DNA of 7,649 bases, taken from positions 1 through 7,649 of the forward strand of contig VXPI01000122.1 in assembly GCA_009839585.1 (NCBI GenBank). The letters run 5' to 3'. The stretch is from Gammaproteobacteria bacterium (GTDB taxonomy: Bacteria; Pseudomonadota; Gammaproteobacteria; Arenicellales; Poriferihabitantaceae). The position numbers were made by a program, and so were the translations under genes. Of this stretch, positions 1 to 6,929 are shown in pieces. The first letter of the stretch is position 1. The number at the start of each line of letters is the position of its first letter. The notes beneath the pieces were generated by a model. The model was not told the origin of the DNA. It worked only from the letters and a program-made list of their open reading frames with translations, and did not search any database.

Positions 1-1374
1 TTTGACGATTTTACCAGAACCATCGGCACCTTCCTTCGACACTTCAAGGGATTGGGGTTGACGCTGGAAAAGTGTCGCAATAAGGCAAAAGACTTGCGAG
101 ACAGTAGACGAGGGCTGGCTTTTCTGGACATATTCGAGCCTGTCTACGAGGAATACCAGTCGCGGCTCGGAAGACATATCGATTTCGATGACATGATTTC
201 CCGGGCTACGGACTATGTCAAGGGGAACCGATACTGGAGTCCATACAGGCACTTGCTGGTGGACGAGTTCCAGGACATCTCGGGAGGGCGTGCTGATCTT
301 CTCCTTGCTATCAGAAAACAGAATTCGGACTGCCGCATCTTTGCCGTGGGCGACGATTGGCAGTCGATTTACCGGTTCTCGGGTTCCGACATTCACCTGA
401 TGCGTGATTTTGGACGTATCTTCGGCGGCACCTTCGGAAACAGCAAGGACATTTATCAGACCGTGGACCTCGGGCGCACCTTTAGAAGCGTGGACAATAT
501 CGCATATCCTGCGCGGCGGTTCGTACTGAAAAATCCTTTCCAGATCAAGAAGGATGTAATCCCGGCAGATACTTCCGGTACGCCGGCAATCCAGGTTCTC
601 TGGAGTAGAAGGGGGCAGAGAGATTGTTCTCTCGAAAAAGCACTTTCTCAGATTCTAAAGAGGTCAAATAGAGAGAAGTCGACGGTGCTTCTGGTCGGGC
701 GTTACAGCCGGCAGCGGAAGCACCCAGTTGAGTTATCACGTTTGACCAAAAAATATCCAAGTCTGTCCTTATCCTTCAAGACCATTCATGCCTCGAAGGG
801 GCTTGAGGCCGACCATGTGGTCATACTCGGTGCCAACAGCGGGCGCCTAGGGCTGCCATCGGAAATCGTTGATGATCCATTGCTTGACCTCGTGCTTCCC
901 GAACCGGAGTCATACGAGTATGCCGAAGAGCGCCGCGTATTCTATGTAGCCCTCACCCGAGCACGCAAATCGGTCACGATCATCGCTAGGAAGGATCAGC
1001 CGTCATGCTTTGTGAACGAGTTGCTTGAGGATAGTAAATATGGCGTAGCGGAAATCACGGAACCGGGGCAGGCCAGTTGCCATAGATATCCCTGCTCAAG
1101 GTGTGGCGGACACATGTTGCTGGATAGAAAATCCCGGTATTCGTGCGAGCATCGAAAAAACTGCGGTGCAAACCTGCCGGCATGTCCTGCGTGCGATGAA
1201 GGCTTGCCGCTCCGGAACGGACAATCACCCGGAGTCAGTCAATGTCATTGCGGGGCGGAATTTCCGACCTGTCCGGAATGCATAGACGGATGGCTGGTTG
1301 AGCGCCGAGGAAAGTATGGGCCATTTCTCGGATGCGTGAACTATCCCTCATGCAAAGGACGGAGAGCAGCATAA
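1..1374 (+). CDS. helD: DNA helicase IV-like (UvrD/Rep superfamily 1) helicase with C-terminal zinc ribbons, 5' truncated
   Basis: Superfamily 1 3'-5' DNA helicase, a cytoplasmic ATP-driven enzyme that unwinds DNA. The frame is open from base 1, so the N-terminus with the Walker A motif lies outside the window; the TTG at 52 is an internal leucine, not the start. Visible motifs in order: Walker B LVDEFQD (about 253-280), motif III GDDWQSIYRFSG (about 349-384), GRTFRS (about 472-489), TIHASKG (about 782-802) and the arginine-finger motif VFYVALTRAR (about 937-966). The wording around DEFQDIS and GDDWQSIYRFSG matches E. coli HelD more closely than UvrD or Rep. From about 1078 on the protein is cysteine-rich: CSRC...CEHRKNC, CPAC...CHC, and finally CPEC-x17-C-x5-C, the last being a topoisomerase I-type C4 zinc finger. 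E. coli HelD lacks this tail, as far as I recall its sequence. A role in DNA repair or recombination is inferred from the family. Confidence 0.9.
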   Translation, partial: FDDFTRTIGTFLRHFKGLGLTLEKCRNKAKDLRDSRRGLAFLDIFEPVYEEYQSRLGRHIDFDDMISRATDYVKGNRYWSPYRHLLVDEFQDISGGRADLLLAIRKQNSDCRIFAVGDDWQSIYRFSGSDIHLMRDFGRIFGGTFGNSKDIYQTVDLGRTFRSVDNIAYPARRFVLKNPFQIKKDVIPADTSGTPAIQVLWSRRGQRDCSLEKALSQILKRSNREKSTVLLVGRYSRQRKHPVELSRLTKKYPSLSLSFKTIHASKGLEADHVVILGANSGRLGLPSEIVDDPLLDLVLPEPESYEYAEERRVFYVALTRARKSVTIIARKDQPSCFVNELLEDSKYGVAEITEPGQASCHRYPCSRCGGHMLLDRKSRYSCEHRKNCGANLPACPACDEGLPLRNGQSPGVSQCHCGAEFPTCPECIDGWLVERRGKYGPFLGCVNYPSCKGRRAA

Positions 1375-1518
1375 ACGGAAAGAAGGCATATGCCCGAATT
1401 GATGGCTGTTGAAGACAGGGAGAGAGCATGTGTATCAATCCGCTTGATGATGCAATAATCATATGCCATCACGATATCGTGATAATCATATGCAGGATAA
1501 TTGATCCAGGAGATTGTT
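1375..1518 (+). promoter_or_regulatory. rnd upstream region with palindrome and flanking direct repeats
   Basis: This 144-bp gap between the helicase and rnd should carry the rnd promoter. It contains a perfect 16-bp palindrome, ATCACGATATCGTGAT (1468-1483), with no loop. Two identical copies of ATAATCATATGC flank or overlap it (1455-1466 and 1482-1493), 27 bp apart. A further perfect 10-bp palindrome, GGCATATGCC, lies at 1385-1394. GATAAT at 1496-1501 resembles a -10 box, but no matching -35 box sits 16-18 bp upstream. The loop-less symmetry suggests a binding site for a dimeric protein rather than a terminator, since no T-run follows. That role is inference. Confidence 0.45.
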
Positions 1519-2649
1519 ATGGAACTTATTGATTCAGAAAACCGCCTGCGGCACCTTGTTAATGATTGGCAGGCATGTGAATGGATTGCCATTGATACCG
1601 AATTCATGCGCTATCAGACCTACTATCCAATCCTGTGTCTGATTCAGGCCCATTCAAAATTCGGAACGGTAGGCATTGATACACTGAGCATAAAAAATCT
1701 CAATGTGCTTGGCAGGCTGTTTGAATGTGAAACAACAACCTTGATCCTGCATGCATGTTTTCAGGATCTGGAGGCATTGGCGAGGCGGGGAAATTTCATG
1801 TTTAATGGTTTGTTTGATACCCAGATTGCAGCTGCTTTTTGCGGTTACAGCGAGTCGGTAGGCTATTCCAGCATCGTCAATGATCTTTGTGGTGTCGTGA
1901 TTGACAAGGATCAGACCAGGAGTGATTGGAGTAAACGTCCGTTGACATCAAGGCAATTGGATTATGCGAGGAATGATGTGATTTATCTCGATCAAATTCA
2001 CAACACCCTTGAATCGGAGATGGAGCAGTCCGGAAAAATTGAGTGGTTTGGGCAGGAGTGCAAAGAGGTTGCAAAACAATCTGTGTTGACAGTCAAGCCG
2101 GAGGATGTGTGGCATCAATTCAGTAGTCTGGAGGTGCCTGATAGTGCCAGGAATATTGCCCGGGAGCTGGTAATCTGGCGAGAACGTCTTGCACAAAAAT
2201 GGGATCGCCCCAGAGGTTGGGTCTTGTCCAATCAGACAGTGATTGAGTTGTGCTTTCGCCGTCCCAAGAAAATCAATCAACTGTGGAACATTCCCTCGCT
2301 GAGTAAAGGCAATATCAAGAAGTTTGGTCATGTACTGATTGAGATTGTCAGGAAGCATGGGGCCAATTTCAGTAATCAGGATAATGCTTCGAGAGTACTG
2401 CTTGACCAGAAATTCAAGAAGGATGTGAAAGAAGCCAAGAAAATGGTGCGATCCATTGCAAGAGAGTATGCTATCAGTGATGGACTTTTGGGCAGTCGCA
2501 AGGATATTGAGTTGTTTCTTCGGGGTGAACCCCGATCAAGGCTCATGAAGGGCTGGCGCTATGAGTTGATTGGAAGTGCGATGGAGGAGCGGTTTGGCCG
2601 ACGCGTCAGCAAGGCCACAATAATCACGGGTCAGCCCTTAAGCAAGTGA
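1519..2649 (+). CDS. rnd: Ribonuclease D
   Basis: Cytoplasmic 3'-5' exoribonuclease of the DEDD-y family that trims the 3' ends of tRNA precursors and other small stable RNAs using two metal ions. The start is the ATG at 1519, because AGGAG lies at 1508-1512 with a 6-nt spacer; an upstream in-frame TTG at 1501 would precede that site. The 376-aa product has almost the same length as E. coli RNase D (375 aa). All catalytic motifs are present: Exo I IDTEF (D26, E28), Exo II HACFQDLE (D83) and Exo III YARND (Y149, D153). A single HRDC domain follows at about residues 210-285 (WRERLAQKWDRPRGWVLSNQ onwards) and should help bind RNA. The gene looks intact and appears to be transcribed on its own. 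It converges on mltA with 8 bp between the stop codons. Confidence 0.95.
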   Translation: MELIDSENRLRHLVNDWQACEWIAIDTEFMRYQTYYPILCLIQAHSKFGTVGIDTLSIKNLNVLGRLFECETTTLILHACFQDLEALARRGNFMFNGLFDTQIAAAFCGYSESVGYSSIVNDLCGVVIDKDQTRSDWSKRPLTSRQLDYARNDVIYLDQIHNTLESEMEQSGKIEWFGQECKEVAKQSVLTVKPEDVWHQFSSLEVPDSARNIARELVIWRERLAQKWDRPRGWVLSNQTVIELCFRRPKKINQLWNIPSLSKGNIKKFGHVLIEIVRKHGANFSNQDNASRVLLDQKFKKDVKEAKKMVRSIAREYAISDGLLGSRKDIELFLRGEPRSRLMKGWRYELIGSAMEERFGRRVSKATIITGQPLSK

Positions 2650-2657
2650 TCTTGAGC

Positions 2658-3944
2658 CTATTCCCCGATTGAGTCGGTTCTGGGCAATAAGGCGATAAGT
2701 TTGCCCGGCTGTTTCATGAGGCCGGCCATTTGTTCTGCCCTATCGCCATTCCCCCAGAATATGTCTGCACGCAATGGCCCCTTGATCGCGCCACCAGTAT
2801 CCTGGGCAATGAAGAGACGATTGAAGGGTTGCCCGGGATTTTCGGGAAGGCTGGTTTGCAGCCAGATTGGTGTGCCTAGCGGGATTACCGCGGGGTCAAT
2901 CGCGATACTTCGTTCTGGAGTAAGCGGCGTTGTCAGTGATCCGATTGGTCCTTCTTCGACACTTTCCCTGATTTCGAAAAACACGTAACTTGGATTTTCG
3001 TTGAGCAGTGCACGAGCCTGTTCAGGATTGTTTCGTAGCCATTCCCGTATCGTGAATAAGGTGACTTCTTCACGTTCAAGTTCCCCCCGCTCAATCAATA
3101 CTCTTCCAATGGCCACATAGGGGTGTCCATTTTGGTCAGCATATCCAGCACCCACAGTGCGGCCATCGGTCAGTTTTATTCGCCCTGAACCCTGGATGTG
3201 CAGGAAAAATACATCGTCACGGTCATTCAGCCAGAGTAATTCCAGACCCGCAAGCGGATTCTGTTCGGAATCGATTTGTTCGCGAGAGAAATAAGAAATC
3301 ACTCGATTACCTTCAACACGGCCTCGTATGCGTTTGCCTTTGAGTTCCGGGTAAGCATCGGAAAGATCGATTTTGAGGAGGTTTTCGGGACGTCTGTAGA
3401 TGGGGTATCGATAATCTCCATCAGGTTCTGTGCTGCCGAATAGCAAAGGTTCGTAGTAACCAGTGATGAGCCCTGTGGATTTACCATCTGCGCCATGCAC
3501 GATATGCGGAGAAAACCAGGTTTCATAGAACTCTCTGGCCTGCTTGTGGTCGGGGTTATCGAGTGCTTGAGCCGCCGTGCAAATCCGGTTCCAGACTTGC
3601 CGGTTGGAGAGAATACGACAATTATTCATTAGTGCCGGCCATGAATCTGCATGCCGGTCGTCGTTCCAGCTTGGGACTTCGTTCCAGTCGACGGAATAAC
3701 CAATGCCGGGAGGTGGGGGTTTCTGGGTCGCGCACGCACTCAGCATGAGGATGCCGGCCATAATCAGGATTAACCTTGACCATTGACTGCAAGAGAGAGG
3801 CGTGGGTATTTCGAGGATTCCTGCTATTTGATGAGCCGTATTTTGGGCATGCTGATCTTCGAGGATATTGGTTTTACAGAACTTGCCGATCATAATCGAG
3901 TTCGAAGGCCAGGCTTGTTTGCTTGCCGGACATAGGCAATTCAT
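2658..3944 (-). CDS. mltA: Membrane-bound lytic murein transglycosylase A (lipoprotein)
   Basis: Periplasmic enzyme, probably outer-membrane anchored, that cleaves the MurNAc-GlcNAc bond of peptidoglycan and leaves a 1,6-anhydro end. Family hallmarks are TGLITGYYEP, FFLHIQGSGRIKL with GYADQNGHPY, and a C-terminal 3D domain, IAQDTGGAIKGPLRADIFWG, whose acidic residues (D382, D394, D401 counted from the 3944 start) include the expected catalytic Asp. A lipobox LSAC has its Cys at codon 3734-3732, giving a mature protein of 358 aa, close to E. coli MltA. The start is uncertain. ATG 3944 has AAGGTG six bases upstream, but it puts 70 residues before the Cys. ATG 3974 and ATG 3893 are alternatives without a ribosome binding site. 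None gives a normal-length signal peptide, and a one-base shift near 3772-3783 would (see findings). The coding body itself is intact. Confidence 0.92.
   Translation of the reverse strand: MNCLCPASKQAWPSNSIMIGKFCKTNILEDQHAQNTAHQIAGILEIPTPLSCSQWSRLILIMAGILMLSACATQKPPPPGIGYSVDWNEVPSWNDDRHADSWPALMNNCRILSNRQVWNRICTAAQALDNPDHKQAREFYETWFSPHIVHGADGKSTGLITGYYEPLLFGSTEPDGDYRYPIYRRPENLLKIDLSDAYPELKGKRIRGRVEGNRVISYFSREQIDSEQNPLAGLELLWLNDRDDVFFLHIQGSGRIKLTDGRTVGAGYADQNGHPYVAIGRVLIERGELEREEVTLFTIREWLRNNPEQARALLNENPSYVFFEIRESVEEGPIGSLTTPLTPERSIAIDPAVIPLGTPIWLQTSLPENPGQPFNRLFIAQDTGGAIKGPLRADIFWGNGDRAEQMAGLMKQPGKLIALLPRTDSIGE
3732..3783 (-). other. Lipoprotein signal peptide region of MltA (h-region and lipobox)
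   Basis: In the mltA frame the residues SRLILIMAGILMLSAC form one positive charge, a hydrophobic core and a lipobox LSA|C for signal peptidase II cleavage. The residue after Cys is Ala rather than Asp, which favours sorting to the outer membrane by the known +2 rule. A -1/+1 frame ATG at 3783-3781 reads Met-Val-Lys directly before this core. Confidence 0.7.
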
Positions 3945-3974
3945 TTCAGGCACCTTGACATGGCAAGAAGCCAT

Positions 3975-4990
3975 TTTTTGTTAGTCAGCATGTTAAGCAA
4001 CCAACAAGTGTCATTTTAACTCCATTTGTCATGGTTTCCGGATTCATGTCGTTGCGGACTGTCGATGGATCGTTTTTCGGACAGGTTGGAGCCGATCACC
4101 TACATGTTGCAGGATGTCCCGCAGACGGTCCAGAACTCCGGCCGGATCGTTTCACCTCTTTCGTATTCCGCCATCAGACAGGTTTCATTGAAGCCTGCAT
4201 CTGAGTGCATGCTTGCGATTCGCCCCTCCATTTCCCGTCTCCCGTCGTCATGACATGGTAATCCACGGTGCGAGCATCTAGATCCGCACGAATCGGCTTT
4301 GCTCGCATGCATGATCCGGTTCCCGCAGGCCATAAATCTCCACGAGGGTAGAGACTTCCACCAGAGACAGCAGGAGCAGCTGGAGACACTGGTGTGGGCG
4401 GGTATTCCCTCTCCCCACTTCTTGTCCCGATAATCCAGTATCTCGTTGGCCTGCCCATCATGGCATTGTAGAACGGTCGTATCTAGTCTGACGAACTCGT
4501 GAGTTTACCCTAATCCACAAATAGAGCAGTCCGTGTCAGGCGCAAAGTCCTATGTGCCGTAGATTCCAGCCCCGAAGCCGGGATCACCCATTGGGTGAAA
4601 CTTCAGAACTCTCGAAAACCACGTCATGCAGGGCGTTCAACGTATTTCCATGTTTTCTATTTTTGGATTAGGGGTTTACCTGCCTACTCCTGAAAAACCA
4701 CCGAATTTTCTGGAAAATATTCATCATCCGAATCATAAACATAATTCTTGATGTACTGTCAACGCATAGCAGGGATATTCTGGAGTTGTTCAAGCAATGG
4801 GATGGGTGATGTTGTGGGCATGGTTTGGGAGTTGCATACAATAGTGGAGGGGGTCTGACATTGTGTAGCCAAAGTCTACGTACTATCAGGTTGCTAGACT
4901 TGTGGTTTCATAAAATCGTAATGTCATGGACAGTGCGGGGATAGACAATAATCGTGCATGATCCACTGGCTGCCTGCTTGTCGTATCGTT
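3975..4990. other. Long intergenic stretch without a recognisable gene
   Basis: About 1 kb separates mltA from the 3' end of the MATE gene. Several short reading frames overlap on both strands: plus 4026-4253, minus 4100-4333 and minus 4174-4461 (95 codons). None resembles a family I know, none has a clear ribosome binding site, and they overlap each other out of frame. The minus-strand frames could be the remains of a decayed gene, possibly a transposase next to the MITE-like element, but I could not identify any DDE motif. The stretch also holds the element at 4503-4678 and a 7-bp inverted repeat, AAGTCTA/TAGACTT (4872-4878 and 4895-4901, 16-nt loop). I found no tRNA-like or rRNA-like sequence by eye. 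Confidence 0.6.
4503..4678. mobile_element. MITE-like element with terminal inverted repeats and target-site duplication
   Basis: The 166-bp core (4508-4673) begins CCCTAATCCACAAATAGA (4508-4525) and ends with TCTATTTTTGGATTAGGG (4656-4673). These are inverted repeats matching at 17 of 18 positions. Immediately outside both ends is the identical pentamer GTTTA (4503-4507 and 4674-4678), as expected for a target-site duplication. The core is too short to encode a transposase, so it would be a non-autonomous element moved by a partner elsewhere. Inside lie two adjacent hairpins: CCCG-AAGC-CGGG (4571-4582) and TCACCC-ATT-GGGTGA (4584-4598). The inverted repeats and duplication are seen directly; mobility is inferred. 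I cannot assign an IS family. Confidence 0.72.
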
Positions 4991-6391
4991 TTACTCGGAA
5001 TTCTTCCGTTCCGCCTGACGAAGTTGCCTGATGATACGGTAGGCGGTCAGCCGATAAAACCGGACCGCGAGCAGTACGCCAGTACTGAAGAGTCCCATGG
5101 CAAGCCCCCACATCAGTCCAATGCCCTGCATGTTGGCCACAAAGGCAAGAAGTATCCCACCGCCGATGCCCATGACCCAGTAACCGAAGCCAGCAATCCA
5201 AAGTGGAACCAGGCTGTCTTTCAGACCTCGCAAGGCCCTCGCTGCGATGGCCTGCAGTCCGTCAAACACCTGAAACAGTGCGGCGATGAACAGGAAATTC
5301 GTAGCCAGAGCAGAAACCGTTGTGAATCCCGGGTCCTCTTCGGAAATGAATACCGAAATGATTGTATCGGTCAGTCCAACTGGAAAAACGATCATCATGG
5401 CCAGAAGCAGGACTCCGCATGCGATCCCGAACATCCCGGAATTTCTCGCTTTTCGCCAGTCTCCCTGGCCAACACCTTGCGCCACGCGCACCATGGTCGC
5501 CTCGGCTATGCCTATGGCCACCACAAGCGGTATGCCGAACCAGGCAACCGTAATCTGATAGGCCGCCAAAGTTTCGGCGTTGATGATTCCGGCAAGAACC
5601 GAGACGACCGTGAACAGGCTAGCCTCGAAAATCAGGAGTCCGGCCACTGGAATCCCGAGGACCATGATCTCCCGACAGATTGCCAGGTCGATTTTCCACC
5701 GGCTCGCAAAGATGCCATATCCTCGCAAATCGTCGGTGATATAGACATGCATAAGCAGCAGGATGAACATTGTCCATGAGGCGATGGTCATCGCGAGTCC
5801 GGCTCCGGCAATACCCAGCGCAGGAATCCCCCAGCCACCATTGACCAGCAACAGGGCCAGCAGGTAGTTCATCGGAACGGCTGCCACCGTGATATACATC
5901 ACGGCCTTGGGACGTGACAGGGCAGCTACGAAACTTCTTAAGACCGAGAAATACAACACCGCTAGAACGGATGGAGTTATGCAGTACAGAAACGGCCTCG
6001 CCAATTCGATTACCCGGGGGTCCTGGCTGGTCCAGACCAGTACTATGTCCATGTTCCAGACTATCGCCATGGCTGGTATGCCGACTACCGTGGAGATGAT
6101 GAATCCCTGCCTGACGGCCAGTCCCGCCTGTTTTTTCTCGCCCAAGCCTTCGGCCTGGGCGCACAGTACTCCGACAATCGATAGGAGTCCGATCAGGATT
6201 ACCAGGACTTCAAAAGTCAGGTCGCCGGAAATCCCGACAGCGGCCAGTTCGAGATATCCGAGCTGACCGACCACCATCTTGGTGGCGACAAACATCAGGT
6301 ACTCCGACAGGAATGCCGCGATCAGCGGCAGGGCTATCTTCAAGAGACGGGTCAGTTCCTGTTTCGTATGGCCGGGAAATCGAACGGGCAT
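4991..6391 (-). CDS. MATE family efflux transporter (NorM-like)
   Basis: Inner-membrane antiporter of the multidrug and toxic compound extrusion family, using a Na+ or H+ gradient to export organic cations, drugs or metabolites; the substrate cannot be told from sequence. The product is 466 aa from the ATG at 6391, typical for the family (about 450-480). It shows twelve hydrophobic segments in two six-helix halves. The first begins KIALPLIAAFLSEYLMF and is followed by VGQLGYLELAAVGISGDL, a NorM-like pattern; the second half begins near IMVLGIPVAGLLIFEASLF. The C-terminus is short, basic and cytoplasmic. The frame stays open upstream to a TTG at 6487, which would add 32 residues, but neither start has a good ribosome binding site and the ATG fits family length better. 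The gene is transcribed alone, divergently from rpsU. No regulator gene lies beside it. Confidence 0.9.
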   Translation of the reverse strand: MPVRFPGHTKQELTRLLKIALPLIAAFLSEYLMFVATKMVVGQLGYLELAAVGISGDLTFEVLVILIGLLSIVGVLCAQAEGLGEKKQAGLAVRQGFIISTVVGIPAMAIVWNMDIVLVWTSQDPRVIELARPFLYCITPSVLAVLYFSVLRSFVAALSRPKAVMYITVAAVPMNYLLALLLVNGGWGIPALGIAGAGLAMTIASWTMFILLLMHVYITDDLRGYGIFASRWKIDLAICREIMVLGIPVAGLLIFEASLFTVVSVLAGIINAETLAAYQITVAWFGIPLVVAIGIAEATMVRVAQGVGQGDWRKARNSGMFGIACGVLLLAMMIVFPVGLTDTIISVFISEEDPGFTTVSALATNFLFIAALFQVFDGLQAIAARALRGLKDSLVPLWIAGFGYWVMGIGGGILLAFVANMQGIGLMWGLAMGLFSTGVLLAVRFYRLTAYRIIRQLRQAERKNSE

Positions 6392-6591
6392 CAGGCGGTA
6401 GAGAAGATGACTGGAAAAACCGGCCCAAGTGTACAGGGGATTTTCCTGAAGTCGTTGCGGTTGTGGTTCGACAGGTTCTATCCGCAACAGACACTGGAGA
6501 AATTATCCGAAAGCTGGATAGGCCAATGGCTTGGGACCGGATATGCGATGAAATAGGCTGGGCTGACGAAACCGTCTGTACTGTTGTAACT

Positions 6592-6615
6592 CCCGGCCAG
6601 GAACAAGAGGCCGGG
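6592..6615. repeat. Perfect 7-bp GC-rich inverted repeat (possible terminator or insulator)
   Basis: CCCGGCC (6592-6598) and GGCCGGG (6609-6615) are perfect complements around a 10-nt loop. On the plus strand the sequence TTATGAATTTT follows, a weak, interrupted T-rich tail, so it could stop transcription entering the rpsU promoter from upstream. On the minus strand no T-run follows. No plus-strand gene ends just before it, so a terminator role is uncertain. Confidence 0.45.
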
Positions 6616-6663
6616 TTATGAATTTTCTGCAAAAAAGTCTGAATCCGGTAATTCCAGGTAGTG

Positions 6664-6669
6664 TATAAT
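6664..6669 (+). promoter_or_regulatory. Consensus -10 box (TATAAT) of the rpsU promoter
   Basis: A perfect TATAAT lies 35 bp before the rpsU start codon, placing transcription start around 6676 with a short AT-rich leader. No good -35 hexamer is seen at 16-18 bp spacing (GAATCC at 17), so the promoter may rely on the strong -10 or on upstream elements. Confidence 0.6.
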
Positions 6670-6704
6670 TTTCACCCCTTTCAATTTTTAATTGGACAAA
6701 CCAT

Positions 6705-6920
6705 ATGCCAACTGTTCAAGTTCGACAAAACGAATCTTTCGACATTATTCTGCGACGGTTTCGACGGGCCTGTGAGCGTGCGGGAGTGTTCTCCGAGTCA
6801 CGTCGACGCCAATCATACGAAAAGCCCACTACTATCCGCAAACGGGATAACGATGCCGCAGTAAGACGCGAGATGAAACGTGTCGCCCGCCAACGCACCC
6901 GTAGCAGACGACTTTACTGA
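6705..6920 (+). CDS. rpsU: 30S ribosomal protein S21
   Basis: Small basic protein of the 30S subunit, located on the platform near the anti-Shine-Dalgarno end of 16S rRNA and involved in translation initiation. The 71-aa product equals E. coli S21 in length and shares its diagnostic pattern: MPTVQVRQNESFD at the start, LRRFRRACERAG, RRQSYEKPTT, and the basic tail ending RSRRLY. The start is ATG 6705; only a weak GGA (6694-6696, 8-nt spacer) precedes it. Poor ribosome binding sites are not unusual for this gene. It is preceded by its own TATAAT box and followed after 9 bp by the yqeY-like gene, with which it should be cotranscribed. Confidence 0.98.
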   Translation: MPTVQVRQNESFDIILRRFRRACERAGVFSESRRRQSYEKPTTIRKRDNDAAVRREMKRVARQRTRSRRLY

Positions 6921-6929
6921 CCTCTTCCA

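Larger units (their letters stand above)
6392..6704. other. Divergent intergenic region between MATE gene and rpsU
   Basis: This 313-bp region must supply promoters in both directions. It contains the inverted repeat at 6592-6615 and the TATAAT box at 6664-6669, reported separately. Short plus-strand frames cross it (6313-6621 and 6368-6556), but they overlap the MATE 5' end, match no family I know and lack ribosome binding sites. I regard the region as noncoding. If the MATE gene starts at the TTG at 6487, the region shrinks to about 217 bp. Confidence 0.5.

Noticed and set aside
1948..2358. 136-codon minus-strand frame
   Set aside because: Antisense shadow of RNase D, which has every catalytic motif in the plus frame.
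2658..2700. CCGA-TTGAG-TCGG hairpin as rnd terminator
   Set aside because: The stem is only 4 bp with no T-run, and it lies inside the mltA coding end.
4872..4901. AAGTCTA/TAGACTT inverted repeat as MATE terminator
   Set aside because: The stem is only 7 bp with a 16-nt loop, lies about 90 bp after the stop and has no T-run on the minus strand.
3975..4990. tRNA gene, small structured RNA or CRISPR array in the 1-kb gap
   Set aside because: No TpsiC-like GTTCGANTCC within a cloverleaf-sized region, and no regularly spaced repeats were found by eye.
4958..5779. 273-codon plus-strand frame
   Set aside because: It lies wholly antisense to the MATE transporter, is rich in polar and charged residues without any family motif, and is explained by the codon use of the opposite strand.
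5619..6164. 181-codon minus-strand frame
   Set aside because: Same strand but a different frame from the MATE gene, with no hydrophobic segments or motifs; a shadow.
6313..6621. 102-codon plus-strand frame (and a second one at 6368-6556) before rpsU
   Set aside because: Overlaps the MATE 5' end on the opposite strand, has no ribosome binding site and matches no family I recognise; the two frames also overlap each other.
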